Below are positions 1 through 8,848 of a DNA stretch of 64,000 bases, piece after piece; within the stretch, counting starts at the first letter, position 1; every line of letters starts with the position of its first letter. The notes under the pieces were generated by a model that saw only the letters and a program-made list of their open reading frames with translations, searched no databases and was not told the DNA's origin. Origin of the DNA: Vampirovibrio chlorellavorus (GTDB lineage Bacteria; Cyanobacteriota; Vampirovibrionia; Vampirovibrionales; Vampirovibrionaceae). The stretch spans positions 310,001 through 374,000 of the forward strand of contig QFWI01000016.1 in assembly GCA_003149345.1 (NCBI GenBank). The letters are read 5' to 3'. A program made the position numbers and the translations under genes.

Positions 1-11
1 AGAGACTCCTA

Positions 12-17
12 TATAAT
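12..17 (+). promoter_or_regulatory. -10 box upstream of the AsmA-like gene
   Basis: A perfect TATAAT lies 21 bases before the start codon at 39, and an SD-like GGAGG (33-37) follows it. The -35 region would lie before or at the window edge, so the promoter is incomplete here. Confidence 0.45.
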
Positions 18-38
18 GAGAAGTGTCGACACTGGAGG

Positions 39-3000
39 ATGGGGAACACCGTGAAGCCAGCGACCCAACGAATTACCCTGTTGGCGCTTTCCATCGGCAT
101 CGCCGGTTACGGGCTGCTGAAACTCATTCCTGCTTTTATCGATACCGCGGACATCAAGGCTCAAATTGAAGAGGGCCTGCACGAGTCCACCGGGGTTCAT
201 TTTCGTATCAAGGCGCTCACCCTGGAGGCGACCCTCTTTCAAGGGATTCAGGCTCACCTGAATACGACGGCCATTACGGATATCCAGCATCACCCGCTGG
301 GGCAGATTGATAACATCACGGTGCAGATTCGCTATTTGCCCCTGCTGACCCGCCAGACCCCGGAAATCGCCAAAATTCACCTCAACCATGTGTTCATACC
401 GGTGGGTCAGTATAGCCTGTTTAAATCGCTGAAGTTGAAGCTGGTCAAGCCCAAAAAAACAGGCTTCCTGAATCCTGCCGAACTCAAGGACACTGAACTG
501 CTACTCACGGACTATCTGGTGGAGGACAGCAAACCCGCTCCCAGCAGTCGGGTGGATTTTCCAGGGATACAACGCTTTCGCATCGAGGGTCGCGAACTGT
601 CCCTGCGTCATTTGGAGTCCCGGCGTCCTTTGTCCTTGTTGGCCAGGGGGCAACTGGCTTATTTGGCCGGGCGACCGAACCAGTCCAAACCGAAGCGCTT
701 TCTGATAGCGCCCTATCAACTGTTTGTCGAAGCGCCTCAATCCATTACCCAGCCAAAGCACGTGTTTGGGCTGACCGATTTGAGCCGCCTGGAACTGACC
801 TTGGGGGGGCAGCGGATTCCCTTGCGCGCCGTTTACCGCTACGACCCGCAGGCCTTGGCTGACGCGCGGCTAAAAAGCCGGGGCGTGAATATGAGTCAGG
901 CTCAGGCGCTGGCATACCAGTTGGCAAATACCCTTGGCCCTCCCCTTCCGGCCTGGCCTTATCGCCTCACCGGCCTGATCACCGCTGATGCCCGCTTTCA
1001 TCTGTCCGTTAAACCGGAGACAATCAGCATTCGGTCAGCGCAAGGCAAACTGACTCTCAAGCAGCTGGCCCTGTCTCGTGCCAATCATCCTGAAACACTC
1101 CTGTTTAACGCCTTAAACGGACATATTCGTCTGAAGGGGCCAAAAATTGAGGTACACGACGGTAGGTTGCTGGCTCAGGGCTTGCCCTTGAACTTTTCAG
1201 GCTGGTATCAGCTGGATAGTGAGCGCTTGCAGGGGGTGTTGTTTGGACGCAACCTGAGTATGGATGCCTTGACGGATAAGGCGGTTCGCTGGGGTGTGCC
1301 CGCTTCCACCCTCAAGGGCCGCACGGTGCAGGGGATGCTGGATCTCAATGCCCACCTCACGGGCACGTTGGCTCGCCCCACCTACAAAGGATTATTGTTG
1401 TTACGCAACGGTGCTTTCGCCGACACTGGCCTTGGCATTCAGACCCAGCAACTACAAGGTCGATTGGCCTTTACTGGACAGGGCTTCGCCGCCCCGGTGT
1501 TGGCTTACACCGGGGGACTCCTTATTCCACGGGGCCGATTGGCCTCCGCCCAGCAGGGGGTGACCGTAGAGCAGTTTCAGGGGAATGTGGACTTTAGCGG
1601 AGAAGCCCGTCCCTTGTCCGGCAAGCTGACCCTGCCTGATTTGCGGGGAGTGCTGGCGTTTCAGAAGGGCCATTATCAAAATCCCAACTATCCCGCGCCC
1701 GTCACGGATCTGCAAGGTACCCTTCATTTACTGGGTCAGTGGATTCAGCTGGATGACGTGCGGGGGACACTGGGAGGGTCTGTTTTCAGGGTGCAGGGCA
1801 GGCTGGCCACCAGCTTGAAGCAGTATCAGCTGCAATTGACCGGAAACGACATTGATATTCCGCGCTTTAGCCGGGAAGTGTTGGCTAAATTGCCGGAAGC
1901 TGAGCCCCTGACCGACGTGGTAAAGCCATACAGTGGGGTGGGTAACCTGAATGTGACCATTCAGACCGGCCTAAAACTGGCCGGATCTCTGGATATCAAA
2001 TCGCTGGCCCTGCAAACCGCTGATCCTGCCAGCCCCATTCAGTCGCCCCACTTGGCATTCCGGTTCAAGGACAATAGCTTGACCCTGATGGATTCCACCA
2101 TTTTGTATGGCTCATTGGCTGCCCGCTTGGGCGGCACGGCCAATACCCAGGGCGCTTACAATGTCCGCATGAATACCGATCCCATTCCGGTGGCTTTTAT
2201 CCGGGATCAGCAACCCTTACTGGAGGCGCTGAGTGGGGTTGACCTTCCCGAGATATGGAACACCGCCGGGGACTTCAGTCTGTCCGGCACCTTGAGCAAC
2301 CGACAAAAACTCCTGAAGGCCCAGTTCAACCAGGCTGGCTTGTCCTGGGCGGGTGGGGATTTTCCGTTGTACGAGCTGAACGGGGGCCTTCAGTGTCAAC
2401 AGCAGGGTAATGCCCTTCCCATACTCCAAAGCCAAAACATGACCTTCAGGTACGGTAACTCTCCCATGAGCTTGGCGTTACAGCAGGATCAAGGCTTACA
2501 GGCCGAATTAAAAGGCCAGCTCTCCGACCTGTTGGTGAACCAGTCGCTGGTCAGCCCGCAGAGTAATGCCACTCCTTATCAGGCCATGCCTTTTAAAATT
2601 ACGACCAAAGGCAAGCTGGTGGCGTTGCCAGGCCAGTCCGGCTCGGGGAAAAATGATTTGGAATCCACGGTTTTTGTCGGGCTCAGTCAGAATTTCCGGG
2701 AGGCATACGCCGGGATCACGCCGCCCTCTCAGGCACCCACTATGGGGGCGTTCCCGTCTGCCCCCCCGTCTAAAACATCCGCGGCAGGCGGCGCTTTGCA
2801 GACGTCTTTTCCCAGTAAGGAAAGCGCTCCCGATATCCTGGGGGACGCTGCCAAGCGGGATGCCTTACGGAATCTCAATGCCATCAACGCCGCCAACACC
2901 GCGCTTGGGGCCGCGTCCACCACCGTGGATCGCGTCAGGCAGACGGTGAGCAAAAGCCTGGATGTGGGGTGGAGTACCTTGAAAAAGCCCGGTCAGTTTA

Positions 3001-4628
3001 TTACCCAAAAACTACTGGAAAAGCCCCATGAATCGGTGCAAACCCAGGCCCTTGAACCCCAAGAACTCCCTGAGTCGCTTCGGCTGGAGCCCCCCCCTTT
3101 GGAGTCGATGACGGAAGACAATGGCCGGGCCTTTCTATACGGGCAATTCAAGCTGACCGGCAATGAGCTTCGTTTGAAACGCGCGAATTTACATTTGTTT
3201 GACGGCGGGGACATGGTGGCCGAAGGGAGCTTGCAACAGCTGGATAAGCCGGAACAATCCCCCTACCGCCTGCATGTGGTGACCGTACCGGAAATTAATC
3301 TGGCGGGTATCAGTCAGGGAGCGATGCAAAATAGCTTCTTCCAGGGCGCAAAAGGCACGTTTGGAGCCGATTTGACTTTGTCTGGAGGTGGAGAGAACCC
3401 TCGCCAGTTGAACGGTTGGCTGGCGACCAATCGGCTGGAGGTTCCCTATTTAACCTTGCAGGATATTACGGCGCGTCTGGACTTTGCCGGCGAAACCGCC
3501 CAGATCGATGTTCCCAGTTTTAAAGTGCCGGGGGTCACTGCCCGACTGACCGCCCGTTCCGAAAATGTCTTTGAAATCCCTGTTCCTATGGAAGCGGTGA
3601 AGGTCAATGGCAGCTTTGTCAGTATTGAAAGCCTGAGCGAGTTCAATAACACCATCGTCAAGCCTATTCTGATTGATCAGGTAGCCCATAATTACCTGCG
3701 GCCCTGGCAACAGGGTGATCCGACCTCCGCCGTGCAATTCCGTGACGGCGATTTACAGGTGGATGAAGTCATTTACCAGAACGTTATTTTGAGCAATTTG
3801 CGCAGCAAGCTGTCCCTGAATGGGAACAGCTTTCTGGAACTGACCGATACCCGGTTGGATGCCGCTGGAGGGAAGGTTAACGGGTATTTGTCCCTGAGTC
3901 CCAACGAGAACAGTTTTACTACGCTGGAGCTGAACGCCAACGGGGTCAAGGCCAACGCTTTAACCAAGGCCTTGCTGAACGTAACCAACCAGATTTTCGG
4001 GGAGCTCAGCGGGACGGTTCGCTTTACCACCTTTGGGCAATCCGATGTGGAGATGCAAAAAAACGCCAACGGAACGGTCAGCCTGAAGGTGACTGAGGGC
4101 CGCTTGCCAGCCATTGCCAAAGTGGAAACCCTGTTGGCCACGGCCAACGTATTCCGGGGCGGCGTGCTGGGCTTGAACCTGAACAATCTGTTCCGCTCCC
4201 TGACGTTTTTAGATACCAACTACTTCGCCGAACTGAGCGGGGACATGCTGATTAACAACCAGATTTTATATACCCAGAATCTGGTCAGCGACGGGGTTAA
4301 TCTGGATTTGCTCATTCAGGGCAGTTTGCGCATGGACAACGGGAACGCCAACATGCTGATTAACGGACGTATGAGCCAGAATATCGCCGGGAAACTGGGA
4401 GCCTTCGGTAATTTAAGCCTGGGACGTTTACTGAGTTACGTGCCAGCTCTGGGCAATCTGGGGGAACACCGACCGGGGCTGCTGGGTTACATTCCGGGGG
4501 TGGGCTATGTACCGGGTTTTGGTGGGCCTGCTAAGCAGTTCAACCGCTTTCAGGTGCGTCTGGTGGGCCAGCCGGATGACCCCGACGCCATCCGTGATTT
4601 CCGCTGGATTTGCTCTCAAAATCTTTAG
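39..4628 (+). CDS. AsmA/TamB-like giant envelope protein
   Basis: This 1529-residue protein has one N-terminal hydrophobic segment (about residues 10-30) and then a very long beta-rich body. It resembles the AsmA/YhdP/TamB superfamily, whose members span the periplasm and are thought to carry phospholipids to the outer membrane or assist outer-membrane assembly. The repeated 'L-x-G-x-(L/F)-x-L' strands throughout, and a C-terminal AsmA-like domain (about residues 1310-1420, with 'LSGTVRFTTFGQ' and 'EGRLPAIAKVETLL'), support this. A Ser/Pro/Ala-rich linker interrupts the body at about residues 895-1030. The ATG at 39 has an SD (ctggagg) right before it. The family call is firm at superfamily level; the transported substrate cannot be read from sequence. 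Confidence 0.75.
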   Translation: MGNTVKPATQRITLLALSIGIAGYGLLKLIPAFIDTADIKAQIEEGLHESTGVHFRIKALTLEATLFQGIQAHLNTTAITDIQHHPLGQIDNITVQIRYLPLLTRQTPEIAKIHLNHVFIPVGQYSLFKSLKLKLVKPKKTGFLNPAELKDTELLLTDYLVEDSKPAPSSRVDFPGIQRFRIEGRELSLRHLESRRPLSLLARGQLAYLAGRPNQSKPKRFLIAPYQLFVEAPQSITQPKHVFGLTDLSRLELTLGGQRIPLRAVYRYDPQALADARLKSRGVNMSQAQALAYQLANTLGPPLPAWPYRLTGLITADARFHLSVKPETISIRSAQGKLTLKQLALSRANHPETLLFNALNGHIRLKGPKIEVHDGRLLAQGLPLNFSGWYQLDSERLQGVLFGRNLSMDALTDKAVRWGVPASTLKGRTVQGMLDLNAHLTGTLARPTYKGLLLLRNGAFADTGLGIQTQQLQGRLAFTGQGFAAPVLAYTGGLLIPRGRLASAQQGVTVEQFQGNVDFSGEARPLSGKLTLPDLRGVLAFQKGHYQNPNYPAPVTDLQGTLHLLGQWIQLDDVRGTLGGSVFRVQGRLATSLKQYQLQLTGNDIDIPRFSREVLAKLPEAEPLTDVVKPYSGVGNLNVTIQTGLKLAGSLDIKSLALQTADPASPIQSPHLAFRFKDNSLTLMDSTILYGSLAARLGGTANTQGAYNVRMNTDPIPVAFIRDQQPLLEALSGVDLPEIWNTAGDFSLSGTLSNRQKLLKAQFNQAGLSWAGGDFPLYELNGGLQCQQQGNALPILQSQNMTFRYGNSPMSLALQQDQGLQAELKGQLSDLLVNQSLVSPQSNATPYQAMPFKITTKGKLVALPGQSGSGKNDLESTVFVGLSQNFREAYAGITPPSQAPTMGAFPSAPPSKTSAAGGALQTSFPSKESAPDILGDAAKRDALRNLNAINAANTALGAASTTVDRVRQTVSKSLDVGWSTLKKPGQFITQKLLEKPHESVQTQALEPQELPESLRLEPPPLESMTEDNGRAFLYGQFKLTGNELRLKRANLHLFDGGDMVAEGSLQQLDKPEQSPYRLHVVTVPEINLAGISQGAMQNSFFQGAKGTFGADLTLSGGGENPRQLNGWLATNRLEVPYLTLQDITARLDFAGETAQIDVPSFKVPGVTARLTARSENVFEIPVPMEAVKVNGSFVSIESLSEFNNTIVKPILIDQVAHNYLRPWQQGDPTSAVQFRDGDLQVDEVIYQNVILSNLRSKLSLNGNSFLELTDTRLDAAGGKVNGYLSLSPNENSFTTLELNANGVKANALTKALLNVTNQIFGELSGTVRFTTFGQSDVEMQKNANGTVSLKVTEGRLPAIAKVETLLATANVFRGGVLGLNLNNLFRSLTFLDTNYFAELSGDMLINNQILYTQNLVSDGVNLDLLIQGSLRMDNGNANMLINGRMSQNIAGKLGAFGNLSLGRLLSYVPALGNLGEHRPGLLGYIPGVGYVPGFGGPAKQFNRFQVRLVGQPDDPDAIRDFRWICSQNL

Positions 4629-4826
4629 GGCCTGCATTGAGCAACCCCTTGGGTCGGGCCTTGCTATGTAAAGTTTATATAACATATATAAAAAATGCCT
4701 TCAGTTCAGCGAGCGATTCGCCGAAGGAACCAGAGTAAGGTAAAAGCAGAGTACAGCCAGAACGATACTTTGGGCAGGCTTATCCCTTCTCGCATTATCA
4801 ACCGTGGCGATCGCCAGGAGTGCATT

Positions 4827-5015
4827 ATGTCCACACGTCCAGCGCAAAACCCTTCGCAAAAAAAGGTCTCCGCCAAGCGAGCCAGCAACTTGGCCAGACC
4901 GATGGACTCGGTACTGTTCAATATTTTCGACGAGTTCACCGGGATCATTTCGGGAGAACTGAAATCGATGAATCTGGAGCAGTTTGAGGCCGAGAACTCG
5001 TCACATAAAATTTAA
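4827..5015 (+). CDS. 62-aa hypothetical protein
   Basis: A small basic-then-acidic protein beginning MSTRPAQNPSQKK, with a lysine/arginine-rich first third and a hydrophobic-acidic second half (SVLFNIFDEFTGIISGEL). The ATG at 4827 was chosen over the longer in-frame start at 4695 because CAGGAG lies six bases upstream. It ends 14 bases before the metalloprotease gene, so the two are probably co-transcribed. No family is recognised; an adaptor or inhibitor role for its neighbour is possible but unproven. Confidence 0.55.
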   Translation: MSTRPAQNPSQKKVSAKRASNLARPMDSVLFNIFDEFTGIISGELKSMNLEQFEAENSSHKI

Positions 5016-5029
5016 TCGCAGTCCACCCC

Positions 5030-5710
5030 ATGAATATACCCCCGCAGTCCCGGCAACCAAAGCCTTCAGGCCCGTCCGCCTCCCCCTTGTCGGTGAGCCA
5101 CTTCAAGCTGGAAACCCTGCGTCAAAGTATCGAGCAAAACCCGCTGGCCGCACTCAATGCGCTGGGAGCCTGGCGGGCGGAGTCTGAGCAATCAAAGACT
5201 TCAGCGCCACGCTGGCCGTTGGAGCAGATGCCCCTAAAGGTCTGGCTACCCCCATCGGGTGATAAAACCTTACCCGGCCCGCACGTGCTGTTTGCCGCCC
5301 TACGTCAGTGGGAAATGGCCACCGATGGCTTGATTCGCTTTCAGCTGATGGATCTCAACACCGAATCCATTGAGCAAGCCCATATTGAATTTGGCTGGTG
5401 TCGGGAAACCACCCGAGGCCGAGATTACGAGGTGGGCCACGCCAACCGGGAGATGCAGGGCAGCCGTATCCGCCGGGTGAGCATTACCCTGATTCAGGAG
5501 CCCCTGATCGACGGGCACTTATCCCCCACCCAGCGACAGTCTCGCTTGCTGGCCACCGTATTGCACGAGGTGGGGCACGCTTTGGGGTTGGAACATTCAG
5601 AAAGCAGTCAGGATGTTATGTTTTATCGGGGCTGGCGTCGGGAACAACTGAGCCATAACGACAGCCGGCGGATCCGGGAGCTTTACCAAGAGGGGCGGAC
5701 TCAAGCCTGA
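5030..5710 (+). CDS. Matrixin-like zinc metalloprotease
   Basis: A 226-aa protein with the extended zinc site of matrixins/metzincins, HEVGHALGLEH at residues 179-189: three zinc-binding His and the catalytic Glu180. A Met follows in DVMF, near where the metzincin Met-turn lies. The preceding 'RRVSITL' strand also fits the fold. The N-terminal 80 residues are Pro/Ser-rich and could be a propeptide, but no signal peptide is visible, so export would need another route or the enzyme acts in the cytoplasm. It lies 14 bases after the 62-aa gene and lacks a clear SD of its own, which suggests translational coupling. Substrate unknown. Confidence 0.8.
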   Translation: MNIPPQSRQPKPSGPSASPLSVSHFKLETLRQSIEQNPLAALNALGAWRAESEQSKTSAPRWPLEQMPLKVWLPPSGDKTLPGPHVLFAALRQWEMATDGLIRFQLMDLNTESIEQAHIEFGWCRETTRGRDYEVGHANREMQGSRIRRVSITLIQEPLIDGHLSPTQRQSRLLATVLHEVGHALGLEHSESSQDVMFYRGWRREQLSHNDSRRIRELYQEGRTQA

Positions 5711-5810
5711 GGAAGCCTGTGAACACAGCTCACTCAGAACGCCCTACGCTGGGCCTGATCTCTGGGTTTTCTTTTTAGAAACGTTGGCTGAGGCCTGATC
5801 AGCCAAGCGC

Positions 5811-6152
5811 TTAGTGGTATGCCCGGTGGTGAGCGTCTGGCTGGATGTATGCGGGTGAATCCTGCTCGCAGAAAAGCTCGTAGAGTAGCGTATCCGGCTC
5901 CAGATCACGCAAGGCCCAGCGATTGAAGCGGTACCGCTTCGGCGTTATGCTGATGGGCTGAATTAGATGATGCTCCTTCAACACCCGCAGCTTCTTCTTG
6001 ACCGTTTCCAGTCGGTAATTCAGCTTACGGGCCAAATCCGCCGCCGAGGGCAAGCCCTCTTCCAGCAGATCCCCAGTCTGGTAGGCTTCGGTTGCGGCCA
6101 GAATTTCTCGGGCCAGTTGGGTAAAAATCTCGGGTTCGCTTGGGCTGGGCAT
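5811..6152 (-). CDS. Small winged-helix DNA-binding protein
   Basis: A 113-aa protein whose middle (PSAADLARKLNYRLETVKKK followed by LRVLKEHHLI) reads as a helix-turn-helix plus wing of the kind found in GntR/MarR-like regulators, with a short acidic C-terminal tail. The ATG at 6152 is preferred to the upstream TTG at 6182 because a perfect -10 box (TATAAT, minus strand, 6164-6159) sits six bases before it. The transcript would therefore begin at or near the ATG and be leaderless. It stands alone between genes of other functions, so its target is not evident. Confidence 0.6.
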   Translation of the reverse strand: MPSPSEPEIFTQLAREILAATEAYQTGDLLEEGLPSAADLARKLNYRLETVKKKLRVLKEHHLIQPISITPKRYRFNRWALRDLEPDTLLYELFCEQDSPAYIQPDAHHRAYH

Positions 6153-6158
6153 AATTTC

Positions 6159-6164
6159 ATTATA
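6159..6164 (-). promoter_or_regulatory. -10 box placing the start at a leaderless ATG
   Basis: Read on the minus strand this is TATAAT; six bases later comes the ATG at 6152. A normal -10 to start-site distance puts transcription initiation at the A of the start codon. No convincing -35 is visible at 17-18 bases upstream. Confidence 0.4.
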
Positions 6165-6240
6165 ACGCCAGCCTCCCTTCAAAACGGTTGGGCTGTAAGG
6201 GATGTTTCAGGAGGCTGACTGTACTTGGCGGGGTCAGCGT

Positions 6241-7179
6241 CTATTCGTCATCATCCGGAGTGCGATGATCAAAAATCTTGACCACTTTCACCGGCTCCGG
6301 GCTGGGCTCCGTGGCCGCATTCCCGGGGAGGACTGGCTCCTCGCTGGCCCGCTGGGATTTGGGTGCGTTTTTGGCCGGGGGGGGGGGAGTCTGTGTTTGC
6401 GGCAAATCCGCTTTATCGGGCAAAGGGTGTTGTTTTTGTTTGTCGGTTTCCCGTTTCAGGGCTTTTTCCAGCTTGCGAACTTTGGCCGAAGCGGGCTTTT
6501 CAGGGCGTTCAAAGGGACGCACATTCTCCGATGGACCGGAACGTTTGTCCTTTTTGCTGACAGGGCGCAAAGTGCCAGCACGACGCGAGCCGCCGCTTCT
6601 GGAGGGCACCGGCTTGGCCCCGCCAGTGTCAGAGCCTCGATTGTTGCTGGCCCTTCGTCCCCCAGGTGGGCGGCTTGCCGGTTTTTTGCCGGATTGCCGC
6701 AAGGCAAAGCGCCACAGGCCTTCTATCCCGTAATACTGGCCCGCCCTGCCCCAACGTAGCCCAAAGACAGCGACTATCAGTAAAGCGCTTAATCCCAGAA
6801 GGGCTGGGTTGCTTTGGGGGGCAATCAACAGCAAATTCAGGGCCAAAAACAGGGCCAGCCAACTGGTGAGAGATAGGCCCAGACCCATTACAAAGCTGGC
6901 CCCAATCAGCATTTCCAGGTCAATCACGGTGCGCAGCACAGCATTAAAATTGGGCAGAATCAGCGCTTGTAAAAAGTCCCGGTACAAGGGCAACTGGTTG
7001 TTCATCGCCCAGCTTTCCCATTGGGTTTGCCACTGGGGGGCCAGTTGAGGGTGATTCAACTGGTATTGACCCACCAACAGAAAGCCCAGGCCCACGGATA
7101 CACGCAACAAAGCCAAGGCCTGATGATCTCGGGGGCCCGTGGAAAGGGTTCGGCATAACTGCCGGACGGCCTGAAGCAT
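6241..7179 (-). CDS. DoxX-like membrane protein with long charged tail
   Basis: A 312-aa protein. Residues 1-155 contain about four membrane segments (ALALLRVSVGLGFLLVG, LIGASFVMGLGLSL, WLALFLALNLLLIA, LLGLSALLIVAVFGL) in the pattern of the DoxX/DoxD quinone-associated membrane family. Residues 160-312 are a Pro/Lys/Arg/Glu-rich, probably disordered cytoplasmic tail ending in an acidic DDDE. The ATG at 7179 was taken; a TTG at 7191 is an alternative. The tail is interrupted by an 11-C coding run (PPPP), a potential slippage site. Function in bacteria other than archaeal thiosulfate:quinone oxidoreductase is uncertain. Confidence 0.6.
   Translation of the reverse strand: MLQAVRQLCRTLSTGPRDHQALALLRVSVGLGFLLVGQYQLNHPQLAPQWQTQWESWAMNNQLPLYRDFLQALILPNFNAVLRTVIDLEMLIGASFVMGLGLSLTSWLALFLALNLLLIAPQSNPALLGLSALLIVAVFGLRWGRAGQYYGIEGLWRFALRQSGKKPASRPPGGRRASNNRGSDTGGAKPVPSRSGGSRRAGTLRPVSKKDKRSGPSENVRPFERPEKPASAKVRKLEKALKRETDKQKQHPLPDKADLPQTQTPPPPAKNAPKSQRASEEPVLPGNAATEPSPEPVKVVKIFDHRTPDDDE
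6377..6387. repeat. 11-bp G/C homopolymer in coding sequence
   Basis: Eleven consecutive G on the plus strand, read as C11 in the DoxX-like gene, where it encodes part of a PPPP stretch. It is the longest homopolymer I found in the window. Confidence 0.85.
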
Positions 7180-7230
7180 AATCGGACTCAACTTTCTCTA
7201 TCTGGGGCTCGCTCTCTGGGGAACGGCATC

Positions 7231-7236
7231 ATTATA
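7231..7236 (-). promoter_or_regulatory. -10 box for the DoxX-like gene
   Basis: TATAAT on the minus strand, about 50 bases upstream of the ATG at 7179, in the divergent region before the DUF4127 gene. No good -35 partner is seen. Confidence 0.35.
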
Positions 7237-7393
7237 CCCGATTCCCCGGAGTCCCGATCCGGGGCAAACAAGCTGAACCCTCGAAAGGCCTAACGAGGGC
7301 AAGTCGGTCTGTATTAAAATAAGGAGAGCTTAAAGAGAACTCCCGGTTTTCGGATTTTTGGTTTCGTTATCCGCCTTCGGCGTTGGAACAGAT

Positions 7394-8848
7394 ATGCCTT
7401 TTTCCCACAAACGTGTTTACCTCATCCCGCTGGATAGCCGACCGGTTTGCTACGACATGCCTAGACGTCTGGCGGACATGGCCGGACTGGAGCTGGGGAT
7501 GCCCGCCCCCAATTTGTTGGGGCATCTTAAAGCGCCAGCCAATTTCAAAGCACTGTCTCGCTGGGTAAAAAACCACCTGTTTGAAAACGATCCCCTGATT
7601 GTGGCGCTGGATACCGTGGCCTACGGCGGCCTGATTGCCTCCCGTGTGAATGAAGACCCGCTGGAAACCCTGCGACAACGGGTAAACAGCTTTTTTCAGC
7701 AAATTAAAGTGGATGCCTGTTACGCCTTTTCCTCCATTTTGCGCATTCCTAACTACAATTTTGATGAGGAAGAGCCCGCATACTGGAACCAGTTTGGTCA
7801 AGCCCTGTATCAATATTCCGCCCGGCTGCACGAAACCGGACAGGCGGAGCCCGGAGAGATTCCTGATGCTGTGCTGAAAGATTTCATGGATCGCCGGGAA
7901 AAGAATTACGCTCTGAACGAGAGTTACCTGAGCCTCTTGTTTGAGGGGACCCTGGACTACCTGACATACTGTCAGGACGATACCGGCCCCTTCGGGCTGA
8001 ATGTGCTGGAAGCCGGGAGTTTGAGCCAGCAATTGCAAAAGCGCAAGCTGGAGAACGCTCACATCCAAACCGGCGCCGATGAGGTGGCCGCCTGCATGCT
8101 GGCCCGCTGGATGGTGTTGCAGCACGCCCAACCGGTCAAAGTCTACCCCTTCTACAGTTCGGAGGCTGGTCGCCATCTGGTGGCCAAATTTGATGGGCTG
8201 CCGATTGAAACGGTGGTGGAAAAAGCCATTCGGGCCTGTGGGGCCCAGGTGGCCAAAAAATCGGCGGAGGCTGATTTGTGGGTCATGGTGCATACCCCGG
8301 ATGATCGCCAGGGCGATCATTGCAGTCGGGAGCAAGCCCAGGTTCAGCCAGAGCAGTGGGATGAAGTGCAAAAGGTGCTGCAAAAAGCCCTACAGATGGG
8401 GAAGCCCATCGCGCTGGCCGACGTAGCTTACGCCAACGGGGCCGATCCTCGGTTGATGGATCGACTGGTTTCCCGGTTTGAGGATTTAACCGGGCTGTAT
8501 GGCTATGCCGCCTGGAACACGCCGGGCAACGCTATCGGCACCAGCGTGGCCATGGGGCTGATACGGCTGATGGCCGAGCGGCAAAACTGTTTCAACGCCC
8601 AGGCCTTTTGCCAGCTGATGTTGATTCGTCTGGCCGATGACTGGTTGTATCAGGCCGACGTGCGGCATTCCGTGCGTCAGACCATGAACGGAAACGCCCA
8701 GCGGCAAGCCCCGGATGAAGCCCTGCTCAACGTTTTAATGGCGGATGGCCTGTTTCTGCTGAAGAACCGCTTGGGGCTGGAAAAACAGTCCGTCCACTGT
8801 CGTTACCCCTGTCAGCGCACCTTTGAGATTGAAGTGGCCCTGAAATGA
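7394..8848 (+). CDS. DUF4127 family protein
   Basis: A 484-aa protein that opens with VYLIPLDSRPVCYDMPRRLA, the hallmark 'PLDsRP' start of DUF4127 proteins, and continues with 'DTVAYGGLIASR' and 'ADVAYANGADPRLM', which also recur in that family. No biochemical role is established for it. The first methionine of this motif (ATG 7394) was used instead of the TTG at 7358, since family members begin just before the KRVYLIPLDSRP strand. The last four bases overlap the TrmH gene (ATGA), indicating translational coupling with it. Confidence 0.75.
   Translation: MPFSHKRVYLIPLDSRPVCYDMPRRLADMAGLELGMPAPNLLGHLKAPANFKALSRWVKNHLFENDPLIVALDTVAYGGLIASRVNEDPLETLRQRVNSFFQQIKVDACYAFSSILRIPNYNFDEEEPAYWNQFGQALYQYSARLHETGQAEPGEIPDAVLKDFMDRREKNYALNESYLSLLFEGTLDYLTYCQDDTGPFGLNVLEAGSLSQQLQKRKLENAHIQTGADEVAACMLARWMVLQHAQPVKVYPFYSSEAGRHLVAKFDGLPIETVVEKAIRACGAQVAKKSAEADLWVMVHTPDDRQGDHCSREQAQVQPEQWDEVQKVLQKALQMGKPIALADVAYANGADPRLMDRLVSRFEDLTGLYGYAAWNTPGNAIGTSVAMGLIRLMAERQNCFNAQAFCQLMLIRLADDWLYQADVRHSVRQTMNGNAQRQAPDEALLNVLMADGLFLLKNRLGLEKQSVHCRYPCQRTFEIEVALK

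Noticed and set aside
4806..4815. Cyanobacterial HIP1-type palindrome (GGCGATCGCC)
   Set aside because: I found only about three GCGATCGC cores (near 4807, 24131, 31308) in 64 kb, not far above what chance allows, so this is not a lineage marker here.
4695..4826. Longer start for the 62-aa gene
   Set aside because: The ATG at 4827 has a proper SD; the upstream 44 codons have none.
7367..8383. A 338-codon open frame on the minus strand
   Set aside because: It lies entirely inside the DUF4127 gene in antisense, has no SD and no recognisable motif, and its codon pattern mirrors the sense gene.
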